Positions 47,522-57,863 of a stretch of DNA of 62,857 nucleotides are shown one piece after another. The notes beneath the pieces were generated by a model. It had not been told where the DNA came from, ran no database searches, and saw only the letters and a list, made by a program, of their open reading frames with translations. The position numbers were made by a program, and so were the translations under genes. How positions within the stretch are numbered: the first letter of the stretch is position 1; the number at the start of each line of letters is the position of its first letter. The stretch comes from an uncultured Paraburkholderia sp. (lineage in GTDB: Bacteria > Pseudomonadota > Gammaproteobacteria > Burkholderiales > Burkholderiaceae), in NCBI GenBank assembly GCA_940746715.1, contig CALNWN010000017.1, positions 1 through 62,857 of the forward strand, read 5' to 3'.

Positions 47522-47575
47522 AGCGAACTTCTACGATCCAGTCGTCAATCGTACATACGTAAGCGCCCGGTCATC

Positions 47576-47923
47576 TCATCTTGAGTTGCGTTGAAAGTCT
47601 TGGGAGCATCGTTTCCACTTAAATTGAACCGACCCCGCAACGATGTGGATACTTGCCTGTGCACCAAGCTCAACGAGCGCGGTTTCGCGTTCAATAATCC
47701 CACGATATATTGCATCCCGTTCGAGGCCGTAGCGTTCTGCGAAATATGCGCTGCGAACCTGCGCAACTTGCTCAGCAAGCTTTGACGGTAGGCAAATGGG
47801 GCACTCTACTAGAGAGTCACGCCACACGACAACCGGGCCATCTCGCAATATGCCGCTGGCTTTCAGGCGGGCCTCGGCGCCACGTGAACCAACGATATGG
47901 AGTACGTGGTGCGCGGTCTTCAT
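47576..47923 (-). pseudogene. DUF1835 protein, C-terminally truncated
   Basis: MKTAHHVLHIVGSRGAEARL, GPVVVWRDSLVECPICLPSK and YFAERYGLERDAIYRGIIER match the N-terminal DUF1835 domain. Family members are about 250-300 aa; this ORF loses similarity after about 90 residues and stops at 115. Function unknown. Confidence 0.55.
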
Positions 47924-48004
47924 ATCGTCCCTTTCATGAGAGAGTTGCGGCGCAAAGCCACATTCAGCTGATCTAACCAAGCAAACGCAATGCTTTAATG
48001 AACG

Positions 48005-48054
48005 GCAAGGCAAGGCAAGGCAAGGCAAGGCAAGGCAAGGCAAGGCAAGGCAAG
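48005..48054 (+). repeat. Pentanucleotide microsatellite (GCAAG)10
   Basis: Ten perfect head-to-tail GCAAG units lie 82 bp upstream of the DUF1835 start. Because 5 is not a multiple of 3, gain or loss of a unit would shift any frame across it. No intact gene spans it, so it would act, if at all, on promoter spacing. Confidence 0.9.
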
Positions 48055-48317
48055 GCTATGGCTAGCCGCAAACGTTGTAAGTCGCATTGCAGCAGATCGC
48101 AGCGCATTGCGTACAGCACGACGTGCAGAGGCGAGTTCCCGAGGCTGTGTTGCGGAACAGCTCGTGGAAATCAGACGGCTTCTTTATCGAGAAGAAGGCG
48201 TCATCCGCCAGGAGTCTTTTGCGTGTCTCATTCAACGAAACTTCTAATTTGGCTTTTGCATTCACGGAAACGTACGTGAAGGTGTTAGGAATTTCCGGCC
48301 TGACAGGTACGAGTGAC

Positions 48318-48809
48318 TCAATAATTGAGATAGGGTTTTACAGACAGGTAATATCCGACGAAAACCCACCTCAACCCTTCCTTGCCTATCGTCACCTCTT
48401 CAGTGTAGATAAATGGATCGCCCTCGAAATGCGTGTTGTAGATCACTATTGCATATTTTTCAGAAACGAGCCCGGGCAATTTCAAGAAACCACCATTGAT
48501 GGCTTCTGAAACCCGATCTGCCGTCACGCGGTGCTGCCCACGCATCTTTGAAATGAAGTCGGCAAACTGTGGTTCGCTCGGGTAAATCTGACGAATTTGC
48601 GGTGACGCTTCTACATACAACTCTTGCAGCTTGCCGCTGTCGGAAGACGATTCGTCAATAAGACTGACCACGTGATCGGCTGATTGTTGAATCTGTTCAC
48701 GATCGGCCTTTGAAAGCCAAACTAACGCCGCTGATTGATCTTGCGCATTTGGTGAAGGGCGAGGGAAGGCAAAGTGTCGTCTGCCAGCACGACCGAAGCC
48801 CAAGACCAC
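48318..48809 (-). CDS. DUF4019-like exported protein
   Basis: ALVWLSKADREQIQQSADHV, FADFISKMRGQHRVTADRVS and VSEKYAIVIYNTHFEGDPFI, then TIGKEGLRWVFVGYYLS, have the DUF4019 pattern. The frame extends upstream through a hydrophobic signal-like LCGCLCFLVVLGFGRAG with no good ATG; the apparent MKASKLLS start is out of frame. The usable start is uncertain (GTG 48809 or further up), and the gene may be frameshifted. Confidence 0.5.
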   Translation of the reverse strand: MVLGFGRAGRRHFAFPRPSPNAQDQSAALVWLSKADREQIQQSADHVVSLIDESSSDSGKLQELYVEASPQIRQIYPSEPQFADFISKMRGQHRVTADRVSEAINGGFLKLPGLVSEKYAIVIYNTHFEGDPFIYTEEVTIGKEGLRWVFVGYYLSVKPYLNY

Positions 48810-48869
48810 GAGAAAGCATAGGCAGCCACAAAGACTTAACTTAACAGCTTGGAAGCTTTCATCGATTCA

Positions 48870-49382
48870 CTCGGAACAGTTTGAAGTACTGACCAATAAT
48901 GCCACATCGCTTTTGAAAAAGGCAAGCGGGCTTTACTTTCGATTATCGAAGATTATTCGCGTTGAATAAATATGCGTATCGATTATTTTTGGCTCGCCTC
49001 TGCCGGGGGCTGCTTTGCTTTATCACCCTTTCCCACAGCTAACGGCCGGCTAGCCATCAAGCGATGTAACAGAACTGTAATTAAGGAAGTGTGAGCGGCA
49101 TCACTTTCGCATATCGGCCACTTGTGTTCGACGCTGCATCCGCACTTCGCGGATTTTAAGCGTTCACGTCATCTAGCAAGTCAGAGAGAGTCGGTGGACG
49201 AGACGAGCTCATGGGGCCATAAAATGACGACAGTGGGATCTAACCATCAAATAATAATTCGAGACATGTCGAATGCCTTTCTCGGCCGATTTTTTTGCGC
49301 GTTTTACGGGCTAATATTCTGGTCGCGGCCAGGCCAGGAGAAAGCGGCCGAGCCTGACGGTCACATCGCATACGCCCTCCCC
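48870..49382. other. Gene-free stretch
   Basis: A low-GC part (48.9-49.1 kb) is followed by short uninformative ORFs. Nothing here matches a gene, IS end or RNA that I know. Confidence 0.3.
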
Positions 49383-49935
49383 TTACGCAGCGCGGCGTTC
49401 GAGGACCGCCCGCGCGTAGGCAAGCGTGCCGTGCCGTCCCTCGTTAAGTGCCCCGTTCACATTTGCGTGTTGAAGAATCGCGCCGGCGCGCCAGTTGCGA
49501 ATCTCGCTCAGGATTGACGCGATCGCGTCGTCGACGTGCTTGACGCCATCGCTCACCACACCGTCGTTGCGCTTGTAGCGGGCCGTGAGCGCCGCTTCCT
49601 TCGCGCGCCTGGCTTCATCCTCCCGGCGCTCTTCAAGTTTGCGATCGGCATCGCCCTTTTCCCCGTGCCGCCCGAGTCGGTTCGTCGAACCCACACAACG
49701 CGAATACAGCGCGACACCGGGCTTTCGCCTCCATACCGCGCAGCTTCACGCCGTGGAATTTCTCGACGACCTGCTTGCTCGCGCGGTTCTGATCGTCAGG
49801 GGTATCCAGCAGTTTCAGAAGCATTGCAACATCGCGCTCGTCAATCGCCGTAGCCATGCGATTAGCCCAGTTGTGCGACTCCCGCCCATGTGGACCAAGC
49901 GCCATCTCGCATTCGAGCTTGTGCCGCCGGGGCAC
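49383..49935 (-). pseudogene. Hypothetical protein gene, frameshifted
   Basis: The two minus-strand frames join near 49690: SHNWANRMATAIDERDVAML, LLDTPDDQNRASKQVVEKFH and AVFALCGFDEPT, then RKLEERREDEARRAKEAALT, DDAIASILSEIRNWRAGAIL and LAYARAVLERRAA. The product is helical and charged, with coding-like composition. No family recognised; perhaps mobile-element cargo. Confidence 0.45.
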
Positions 49936-50003
49936 TCATCCGACCTTACGCACGTTCCATGTCTGCGCGGTCCAACGCTTGTCGCGCCGCAAAGTTGTTG
50001 AGC

Positions 50004-50200
50004 GGCTGAGTTCGCGGACCGGCAGACCTACCGCTATACGCAGTTCTGTGGGCACTACAAGGCGTTCACGAAACGCCTGAAGCGCTCGATGCGCCAGATT
50101 CATCGCGCCGGCGAGAAGCTGTTTGTCGACTTCGCCGGCCCCACGTTGCCGCTGGCGAGCGGACGCCGCGCGCACATCTTCGTGGCGGCTATTCCTATGT
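50004..50200 (+). pseudogene. IS21 IstA internal fragment
   Basis: TYRYTQFCGHYKAFTKRLKR and MRQIHRAGEKLFVDFAGPTL then RRAHIFVAAI are the region around the first catalytic Asp (FVDFAG) of IstA. Confidence 0.7.
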
Positions 50201-50293
50201 GTATAAGGCCCCTGACCACGATTCGGTCGAATTGCTATCACAAGCGCGTAAGTTATAAAGAGGCGGGGTTTCCGTGATTTTGGAATAAATGGA

Positions 50294-51300
50294 TCAGTCA
50301 GTAAATGCCTGCCCAAACTGCCGCGCCCGCTTTACGTCATCTGCATGCAAGTAAATCGATGTGGTCGAAATCGAAGCGTGACGAAGGTTGTCCCGGACGG
50401 CGCTGAGTTCGACACCCCTGGCGATAGCGTGAGTGGCATGCGTGTGCCACATCCAGTGCGGCGTTGCCTGACGGAGTTTCTCAGCCAGCGCCGGATGGTC
50501 GTTTTCAATAATCTGCGACGCTTGCCGGAAAAACCTCCGCATGACTTCCCACAACCGCAAAGGCTTGATGTCGGCAAAGGGGTTGGCAACAACATAGCGC
50601 TGCTCCACCAGCCAGCGGAACAGAGCGCTGAGCACGGCAAGTGCGTGCGCAATCGAACGCGCCGAGAGGTTGTCGACAAACGGTCTCCAGTCAGGCGACG
50701 TACGCGGCCGGGGCAGCCCGACCCAGCGCTCGCGCGGGCAAACGCCCGATAGTCGGTTGCATCCCGCGTGGTCAGCGATGACAGGGCCTTGCCGCGGGCA
50801 ACAATGGTCCAGAGAATCAGCCGTTCGGCCTCCTTACGGTAGGCGCGCTGCGTGGCCGGGGACTCGTGCAACGCAAGCCACGCCTGGATGGCGTTGTAAT
50901 CGTTGTCAACGCCCAGGATACAGGTCGACAGCGGTGCGCGGAAGGCGCCTGCGGATCCGTCAACTTCATGCGGCAGCCGTAGTTGCTCCTAGGGCGTCAC
51001 GTCCGACTGCCGCTCGGCGACGATCAGTGCGTGGGCCCGCTCCGTGAGCGCCGGGTGCGTGGCAAAGAAGGCCTCGATCCATTTTGCACTGGCCGGCCCG
51101 AGCCCTGGTACGGCGCTCCACCACTGCCGACGGCGAGGAATCCTTACCGTCAGATCAGTCAGGGTCCGGATGTCTGCCGCGTGCAGGGCATGGACAGCGC
51201 GTTCCGGCAACCAGCGCGTAATGTCATCTCCGATCTGCGGGGTTGGTAAAGGCAGCGCGCGCAGCGTTTCGACTGCCTGCGTGGTGGCGCGGGCATGATG
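50294..51300 (-). pseudogene. Phage-type integrase with DUF3701-like N terminus, broken
   Basis: The N-terminal part (51280-50989) reads RWLPERAVHALHAADIRTLT and GLGPASAKWIEAFFATHPAL. Next come LALHESPATQRAYRKEAERL and the C terminus PHWMWHTHATHAIARGVELS, DNLRHASISTTSIYLHADD (catalytic HxxR altered to WHTHA). A stop at 50989, frameshifts and a deletion inactivate it. It is related to the fragment at 22.2 kb. Confidence 0.7.
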
Positions 51301-51309
51301 TCCGCGCTT

Positions 51310-52083
51310 GTGGGCGGGGCACTCGAACAGCACTCTCTTCCCTCGAGACCGCTCATGCCCATGAATTCCAGTGCCAACGAGGTGTCGAATATCGACTCCC
51401 GCTTGCCGGAGCCAGGCGTTCAGCGCCTGCTTGGTCCAGCGAACCGCGTCCGGCGCAGACTCCGCCAGCCGTGTTGCGACCTCGAGGGCCTTGCCCTCCA
51501 CTTCCTCGTCCTCCAGCGCCATCGAGACAAGATTCATTCTCTCGGCTTCTTCGCCACTAAAATGATCCGCGGTCAAAAGATAGTATTTCGCCTTTGCCAT
51601 GCCGCAAAGCAGCGGCCAGATGATCGTCGCATGGTCACCCGCTGCAATTCCGATTTTCAAATGACCATCAGAAAACTTTGCATCTTTAGAGGCGATCGAA
51701 ATGTCCGCAAGAAGCGCACAAGCAATCCCTGCACCTACCGCCCATCCAAGCACGGCGCTGACAATGGGCTTCGAACAATTGATCATCCCGTACACCAGAT
51801 CGCGCGATTCCTTCATGGCCTGCATGCGCAGACCGTAGTCATCACAGACCTTCCGCTCGTGCTGCAGGTCACCTCCTGCCGAGAATGTCTTGCCTTCCCA
51901 TGTAATAATCACAGCGGACACACTTGGATCTGCATCGACGTCCCGCCAGATTTCGGACACCTCGCGGAGCATCGTGCTGTCCAAGGCACCGGGTTTCAAC
52001 GGTGAGGCGAAGGTTATTCGAAGTACGCGTGGATGAGGACGGTCGAATTTCAATCGGGTGTGACGGGTATATCGGTCAGTCAT
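51310..52083 (-). pseudogene. Enoyl-CoA hydratase/isomerase, 3' end broken
   Basis: ATG 52083 has AAAGGAG at 5 nt (MTDRYTRHTRLKFDRPHPRV). Crotonase motifs are VIITWEGKTFSAGGDLQHER (oxyanion hole), SAVLGWAVGAGIACALLADI and DGHLKIGIAAGDHATIIWPL. Near 51395 the frame shifts (GTGIHGHERSR in frame, ALEFMGMSGLEG in the other), then runs into integrase sequence. It likely belonged to a CoA-linked degradation pathway with the genes at 52.7-55.4 kb. Confidence 0.75.
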
Positions 52084-52721
52084 TGATACTCCTTTCTGAT
52101 TCGCTAACACCTATCGCTCCATAGCGGAATTCAGTGCGCCGAACGCTCCTTTTTTGGCCATGCATTCCCATACACAACCGGGCGATCTTCTACAGGCTGG
52201 ATCGCCAGGAACTCGTGGATCACAACACACTGCGATGTATTCACCGCCATCGAGAACGCAAGCTTCATGCCGTCATCGCCGTTTCAGGCTATGTCGCCGC
52301 AAACCCGATATGCAGTTGCTATCCGCCGCATGTGTAATGCACGTAGGTCGGGCAGTTGCACGAATGCGTTCGCGACGGTGTCCTCCGCAACTACAGTTGC
52401 GTCTCTCTGGCAAGCAGATTGCCTAGTTTCGTGATCGCCTGCGATTGACTGACCAGAACCACTCCATGTCCGCTGATTCCCCCGGAGCATCGAGTGCCAC
52501 TCAGTTGCGATGGCCGCCGTTCACCGGCGTCGCAATGATCGTCGAGATCGCATAACCTCGTCGCCGACGACGGATTTTCGCTCTAATCCCAATCACCGCT
52601 CCACCTATGCGAGAAAGCACGGCCTGCCGATCTCGTCGGTGCTTGCGATACAGGCGAGCATCGAAATGAAACTGAGCAGCAACGGTTTGGGCGCGCGCAA
52701 GACTTCGAAAAGTGGCGGCTT
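52084..52721. other. Spacer with no recognised gene
   Basis: Only short ORFs of shadow type occur here. The last ~150 bp may hold degraded sequence from the missing N-terminal part of the following dehydrogenase gene, but I cannot align it with confidence. Confidence 0.3.
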
Positions 52722-53564
52722 ATGCGTGGCTCCGGTGGCTTGACGTTTGCGTTGTGCACGACGCGAGACGCCAATGGTCAAATGCGCAGCCCGAAGCTGA
52801 CACAACCAAAGCTCTCACAGTTCGCGATTCCGACGACACCAAGCACCGCTTTCGTCAAAGCCTGCAGCGCCGTGCTCGATGCGAGCGGCCACCGGCTCGC
52901 GCTGTTCGATCCGAAGACAAGAGCGCGGGCGGTCATATTGCATCCTTCGTTTTTCGAAACGTCGCCCCCGGCACTCGTCCGTGCGGCGGCGCTGAATACG
53001 CTCTGCACAGCAATCGAGGCGTTGTCATCGCCCTCTTGCGACGCCGTTTCCGAGGCCATGCTCAGACAGGCCGTCCGCTTGACCGCGCACTATCTGCCGC
53101 AGGTGGAAAGTGATACCACGGCGCGCGTTCAAACAGCCATCGCCGCTGTGCTGTGCGGGCGTGGAACGGACAACGGCGGAGGTGGCCTCGCCTCAGCGTT
53201 GGGCCACGCTATCGGACACCGCTGTGGCGTCGACAACGGCACCGTCAACGCGATCGTGTTGCCGCACACGATGCGGTTCAACGCGGCGCATGTGGGATCG
53301 ACTACCGCAAGGATAGTTGAAGCGCTCCATGTGCATGGCGGTGCGCCGACGTCTTCGTCGCCGACTGACACGCAGGCTATCGCCAGTCTGAACGCGATAC
53401 TCGACACACTTCCGGCGCCTCGCCGCTTACGCGACATTGGCGTGGCACGAACGGACTTTTCGTCGATATCGAGCGAAGTCATGTCCGACTGGTTCGTCAG
53501 CCGCAGTCCCCGCAGGGTGGCGGACCCAGAAGAGGTGACGGATCTGCTCGAAGCCGCATGGTAG
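52722..53564 (+). pseudogene. Maleylacetate reductase-like Fe-dependent dehydrogenase, N-terminally truncated
   Basis: The C-terminal two thirds of an iron-containing alcohol dehydrogenase are present: FAIPTTPSTAFVKACSAVLD, RARAVILHPSFFETSPPALV, CGRGTDNGGGGLASALGHAI then GHRCGVDNGTVNAIVLPHTM with metal-binding His residues. The N-terminal NAD-binding domain (about 100 aa) is missing. Maleylacetate reductases finish chloro- and nitro-aromatic degradation by feeding 3-oxoadipate; the CoA genes alongside fit that theme. Confidence 0.7.
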
Positions 53565-53598
53565 AACCCGACAGTCGATCGGGCGACAATGCGCAGCA

Positions 53599-54537
53599 AT
53601 GGAACTCAGACACTTACGGTACTTCATCGCGGCAGCCGAAGAACAGCACTTCGGGCTTGCGTCGGATCGCTTGCATATCACGCGCCCTGCCGTGTCGCAG
53701 ATCATCTCGGATCTTGAAGCGGAAATCGGTGCGACGCTATTCGAGCGGTCCCCGCAAGGTGTCAGGCTGATCGGGCCCGGGCTCACTCTGGTACCGAAGT
53801 TGCAACGTATCATGGACGACCTGGCCACAGCGTTCACACTGACACGGCAGGTTGCAGAAGGCAAAAGCGGCGCGCTGACGCTCGCGTATGGCTCGCTAAC
53901 CTTGCTGCATCCGATCTTCCGCGCGGCGATAAAGCAGTTCAGCGAAGCCTACCCCGACGTGACGCTTTCGCTCGTCGAGATGCGTTCGTCGGAACAGCCT
54001 CGGACGTTCGTCGACGGCACGATTCAGGCGGGTTTCATGCATTTCGGCCCGTTGCCCGCGCTCGCAGACGATAGCATCAGAGAAGGTGTTCTCACGCTGG
54101 AGCAGTTGACGCTCCACTGGTATCGCATACAGACCGGAAAGCTGGGCGTCATGCTACCGCCGGAGCATCGCCTCGCAACACACGCCTCGTTATCATTCGC
54201 TGAACTCGCGGGCGAGCGCTTTGTCGTCGTGCCACGCTCGAGCAGCACGCCGGGTTATGGCCCGCTGTTCGTGCTTTGCCAGAAGGCAGGCTTCGAGCCG
54301 AACATCGTTCAGCAAGTCAATTCGATCGCCGCCCAGATCAATCTCGTTTCGGTAGGCATGGGCATCGGCCTCACCGTCATTGGCGAAGATTTTCGCTACC
54401 CGCCCAGCGTCACAGTGGTCCCGCTCGATTGTGTCAACTACCAGACCAGTTTCGTGTTCGCGTGGGTCGAAAACCGCACCGACGCTGTCATCGAACGCAT
54501 GCTCGGCGTCATCAAAGATTCGACCGAACACGCATAG
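53599..54537 (+). CDS. LysR-family transcriptional regulator
   Basis: The 312-aa intact regulator has the N-terminal winged helix (MELRHLRYFIAAAEEQHFGL, ITRPAVSQIISDLEAEIGAT then LFERSPQGVRL) and a complete periplasmic-binding-like effector domain, including GMGIGLTVIGEDF. It begins 35 bp after the dehydrogenase fragment and in the same direction. Such regulators often control adjacent aromatic-degradation genes; these are now broken, so its target may lie elsewhere. Confidence 0.9.
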   Translation: MELRHLRYFIAAAEEQHFGLASDRLHITRPAVSQIISDLEAEIGATLFERSPQGVRLIGPGLTLVPKLQRIMDDLATAFTLTRQVAEGKSGALTLAYGSLTLLHPIFRAAIKQFSEAYPDVTLSLVEMRSSEQPRTFVDGTIQAGFMHFGPLPALADDSIREGVLTLEQLTLHWYRIQTGKLGVMLPPEHRLATHASLSFAELAGERFVVVPRSSSTPGYGPLFVLCQKAGFEPNIVQQVNSIAAQINLVSVGMGIGLTVIGEDFRYPPSVTVVPLDCVNYQTSFVFAWVENRTDAVIERMLGVIKDSTEHA

Positions 54538-54891
54538 CTGGATTCGCGTCTCGTCGCTCCCGGCGGTCGGCTTTCATACCTCTCGTCATTGAATCACCGT
54601 TGCCTCGCCGCGGGCAGACCGATGACAACCCATGCCCCTCTGTTCCAGGCTCTGTGCTCTTCTAGCAGCACCCTCGTCAGCCGCAGTTACCGCGCTATAA
54701 GAAAAGGCGACTCGACGTAAACAGCCGCGCGATAGAAGATTGGGCTCACGCGCTGCAGGCGCGAGTGATTGAGCCGCTTTTCTTTCGGCGTGTCTGCGTG
54801 CCGGATAAAGAGCATTTCGCCGCTCACCGCAAGGTTAATTGGCCGGGCCTGCGAAAGAGCCAATATCAGTTAAAACCATAGGAGGCAAACG
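54538..54891. other. Spacer before the acyl-CoA dehydrogenase gene
   Basis: No gene recognised. ATAGGAGGCAAACG just before 54892 is a strong SD for the next gene. A dyad around CGCGCTGCAGGCGCG near 54750 could form a hairpin. Confidence 0.35.
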
Positions 54892-55375
54892 ATGTCTGAT
54901 CCCTCAGCGTCCACGGAGATCGAAGCTGTCCGCGACATGGTCGCCCGTTTCATGCACAGCGAAGTCGTCCCGGTTCTGGAAGGTTACGAGAAGCGCGGCG
55001 AATTTCCGCGTGAACTGGTGCGCAAGGCTGGCGCGGCAGGCTTGTACGGCGCAGTATTCCCCGAGGCGGTGGGAGGTAGTGACATGGGATATCTCGCCGC
55101 TACCGTCATCCAGGAGGAGATGGCGCGGATCGATGTGCGCTTTGCTCACTGCAACAACCAGCAGGGCTCATCCTGTCCCAGTTGCATCTACTTCGGCGGA
55201 ACATCGGAACAGATCGGAAAGTATGTGCCCGACCTTCTCGCCGCGGAAACGATTGGCATGATGTCACTCACGGAACCAGGCGGTGGTTCGGACCCAGACG
55301 GCAACATGAAGACGTTCGCGCGGCGCGACGGAAACGTCCATCGCATCTCGGGGCAAAAGATGTTCGCGTCTATGG
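54892..55375 (+). pseudogene. Acyl-CoA dehydrogenase, C-terminally truncated
   Basis: An excellent SD precedes ATG 54892. The N-terminal and middle domains are clear: EKRGEFPRELVRKAGAAGLY, VFPEAVGGSDMGYLAATVIQ, IGMMSLTEPGGGSDPDGNMK and GNVHRISGQKMFASMA. Similarity ends at about residue 160, and the ORF runs on to 55539 in unrelated sequence. The C-terminal FAD-binding helical domain and catalytic Glu are absent. Confidence 0.75.
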
Positions 55376-55522
55376 CCGCAGAGATCCATCATGTTTTGAC
55401 TCGTGATCCCGCGTCGCTCGGGGTCGCTCAACGCGTATTTGCGCCAATGTGCGCAGGAGCATTTCAGGAAACGCCTGACCCGGCGCGAGTCGCAAGTATT
55501 CTCGCATTGCAGTTTTCCTGCG

Positions 55523-55918
55523 TTACCAGATGGTTTTGACGTGCGCATAGGCCCGAATCTTCTCGTCCTTTGTCACGAGCGAAACCGAAAACTTACGTGC
55601 CGTCGCAACGATCATCCGGTCGGCAGGGTCTTTGTGAAAATTGCCCAGAAGCTCTACCGACTTGACCGCAATTTCGGTATCTACCGGAACGAAGCGCACC
55701 GCCTCAATGTCGGCCACTGCCGCAAACCAACTTCCAACGTCCATCGAAAGCACGAGTTTTTCTCGCTCGACCAGCATCGCTATCTCCCATGCCGAGATGG
55801 AAGAGACAAGAATTTCCCCACCGGCAAGCTCGCGCTCGATGGCCGATTTCGCCTTCTTGCTCAGGGTCGAGTCAACCGTCACCCACCACACCAGCGCGTG
55901 CGTATCCAGAACGATCAC
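55523..55918 (-). CDS. vapC: VapC-type PIN-domain toxin
   Basis: The 131-aa ribonuclease toxin starts at GTG 55918 (VIVLDTHALVWWVTVDSTLS); the antitoxin TGA overlaps it (GTGA). PIN acidic residues are seen in VLDTHAL, SAWEIAML and HKDPADRMIVATARKFSVSL. It cleaves RNA when freed from its antitoxin. Intact. Confidence 0.88.
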   Translation of the reverse strand: MIVLDTHALVWWVTVDSTLSKKAKSAIERELAGGEILVSSISAWEIAMLVEREKLVLSMDVGSWFAAVADIEAVRFVPVDTEIAVKSVELLGNFHKDPADRMIVATARKFSVSLVTKDEKIRAYAHVKTIW

Positions 55919-56151
55919 TGCGCCGCCTCCCAATCGCCTTCAGCAACCGGGTCGGTCGGGTTTTCGTACCGCACCACCGACCCCCGCAGCACGTCAAGCG
56001 GGTTACGTTCGATAACCCGGTAGGGCCGAACCTCTAATGCAGGCCTACCGTGATCGGTCACGATGACACTTTCGCCTGAGGCTTCGACCTGCCGGAAGAA
56101 TTCGAGTGCCTTCGCCTTAAATTCAGACTTGGAAACCTGATTGCCGTCCAT
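55915..56151 (-). CDS. Phd/YefM-type antitoxin
   Basis: The 78-aa product starts at MDGNQVSKSEFKAKALEFFR, with VEASGESVIVTDHGRPALEV and a C-terminal acidic tail that would block the toxin. The upstream in-frame MTWIDSHACYD extension covers the operator, so I start at 56151. It overlaps vapC by 4 nt. Confidence 0.85.
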   Translation of the reverse strand: MDGNQVSKSEFKAKALEFFRQVEASGESVIVTDHGRPALEVRPYRVIERNPLDVLRGSVVRYENPTDPVAEGDWEAAQ

Positions 56152-56160
56152 AATGCACCT

Positions 56161-56201
56161 ATAGTCATCCACACTGGTCATATCATAGCATGCGTGACTA
56201 T
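56161..56201 (-). promoter_or_regulatory. Candidate antitoxin operator (inverted repeat)
   Basis: ATAGTCA (56161-56167) and TGACTAT (56195-56201) are perfect inverted 7-mers 27 bp apart around an AT-rich ATATCATA, just upstream of the antitoxin start. This is typical of autoregulatory sites for Phd-type antitoxins. Confidence 0.5.
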
Positions 56202-56338
56202 CGATCCAAGTCATCCCCCCTAACCCCGGTTGTCGGCGCTAGGTTTATCGACCCTGGTTGGCCTTTCCTTGAGCGCGGCGCGGCCCTATGCGCCCGTCAC
56301 TCACCTAGGTCAATTGACTGAACGGCCTCGCGTTGTTC

Positions 56339-56570
56339 TCACGCCGACACATCCAGATAGGGGAAGACGTGATCGAGGTGGGCGTGCCCCAACAAGATCT
56401 GAACCGTTTGGAGTGGATGTCGTTTGCCATGAGGCGGCTCGCAAACGTCCGTCTGCCCGGGTGGCTGCCCATACCCGACCCCGGGGCCTGCGGCGCGGTA
56501 CAGGCCGGTCACGTAGCTGCAGGCTGTCTGCGGCCAGATACGGCACCGACTCGCCCTCGAAATTGACCCG
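56339..56570 (-). pseudogene. Tyrosine recombinase C-terminal fragment
   Basis: GKRHPLQTVQILLGHAHLDH then VFPYLDVSA contains the catalytic LLGH and Tyr regions of an integrase. Upstream sequence is scrambled. Confidence 0.6.
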
Positions 56571-56984
56571 TCGCTTGACCCCCAGCTCGAACGCACCACC
56601 CTTTTGCGTGAGGATCAACCTCGTCCTGTGCATCAGACCACGGTACTCGCGACGATCCAGCGACACCCATGTCCACGGCGATATCGCCATCCGACGTAGC
56701 GATCAAAGGCCTCAACGGCCTTCACGTGCCAGAGAAAAACGCAGCGCGGACGACAGCCTTTGGTAACCGAGCCTGATTTTCCGACTTGTCCGATTGAACG
56801 TCGCTTGCCGGATCGCACCATGAGCCTTTGGGCCGGCGCAGTTCTTCCGCACTAACTCCCGGCTTTGTCATGCGTTTTCCGTTGTCAAGCCTTTGCCAGC
56901 TTGCTTCATTGCTGACGGCTGCGACGCAATGGGGATCGCCGCTATCGGCCATACACTGCATGCAATCACCGCCACAAATCCGTG

Positions 56985-57105
56985 AACCCGTTGGTGTCGG
57001 TATAGTGTTTTCGATGCGCAACTCCGACTCGTGATACAGCAAGCCGTCGAGCACGTGCGTCGAGTCCCGGATGGACGTGGTGATCGGCTTGACGTGAAAC
57101 GGAGC
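56985..57105 (-). pseudogene. Tn3-family transposase internal fragment
   Basis: TSIRDSTHVLDGLLYHESEL then, after a shift, HYTDTNGFTD is the catalytic-region motif of Tn3 TnpA. The 5' end of a Tn3 transposase lies at 22.5 kb. A single original gene is possible but unproven. Confidence 0.6.
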
Positions 57106-57134
57106 GTGCCGTCACGATTGACGCGGTAGTGGTC

Positions 57135-57690
57135 TATCTTCGGCGCATTGTGCGCCATGAGCAATAGCCGTCCTGCAGGAGAATCCCGCCGACCAAGGCC
57201 TGTTTGAGAGGCGGCGTATTGACGGAAAGAAAGCTCTTGGCCCGGCACAGCAGTTCGGTGAGACGCAACGAGCCGGGTTTCTCCGCAACGCGCTGCGGAG
57301 CGACAAGATACCCCAAGCGAATACCAGGGAAGATCGTCTTGGAAAAGGTGCCGAGATGGATCACACAGCCGTGCGTATCGATTGTCATCAGCGAAGGAAG
57401 CGGTTCGCCCGCGTAGCGGAACGCACTATACGCACTGTCCTCGAGAATCAGCAGGTCCTTGGCTCGAGCCAACGCCAGCAAACGTTTACGCTCGTCCAGG
57501 TGCATGCTCGAGCCCTGAAGGTTGCTGAAATCGGGAATCACATAGAGTGCTTTCGGACGAAGCCCCAAGTCGCGGATCCGGGAATCTCCCGTCCCAGCAA
57601 GTCCATGTCGAGGCTATCGTCGCAAGGAATCGGCCAAATCCGACAGCCGAATAAGCTGGCGATGCCGACGATCGCGACAAAGATCCGCCT
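57135..57690 (-). pseudogene. MocR/2-aminoadipate-type aminotransferase, fragment
   Basis: ASLFGCRIWPIPCDDS and KALYVIPDFSNLQGSSMHLD (frameshift between), LLILEDSAYSAFRYAGEPLP, the PLP Lys in HLGTFSKTIFPGIRLGYLVA, and LSVNTPPLKQALVGGILL. It is the aminotransferase domain of a MocR regulator or a stand-alone enzyme. Both ends are missing. Confidence 0.7.
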
Positions 57691-57742
57691 GCAGCCCTTT
57701 GACGCCCGCGTAGCTCAAGACACAGCGACCGCCGATGAGACA

Positions 57743-57863
57743 TCACCGACCAGCTACTCGATGAAAGGCCTGGAGTAGGTCCTGGCGCAGATCTTCGGGA
57801 TCCTCCAGTCCGAAGCAAAGACGCACCAGCCCCCGGCTGATATGCGCTGGGCACAGGCGAGGT
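57743..57863 (-). pseudogene. Cys/Met-metabolism PLP enzyme C-terminal fragment
   Basis: CPAHISRGLVRLCFGLEDPE then DLRQDLLQAFHRVAGR and a stop is the standard end of cystathionine gamma-synthase/methionine gamma-lyase proteins. It abuts IS110 sequence at 57864. Confidence 0.65.

Noticed and set aside
50989..52110. A single 373-aa enoyl-CoA hydratase fusion protein
   Set aside because: The C-terminal third matches an integrase N terminus, and the hydratase 3' end continues in another frame, so the fusion is accidental.
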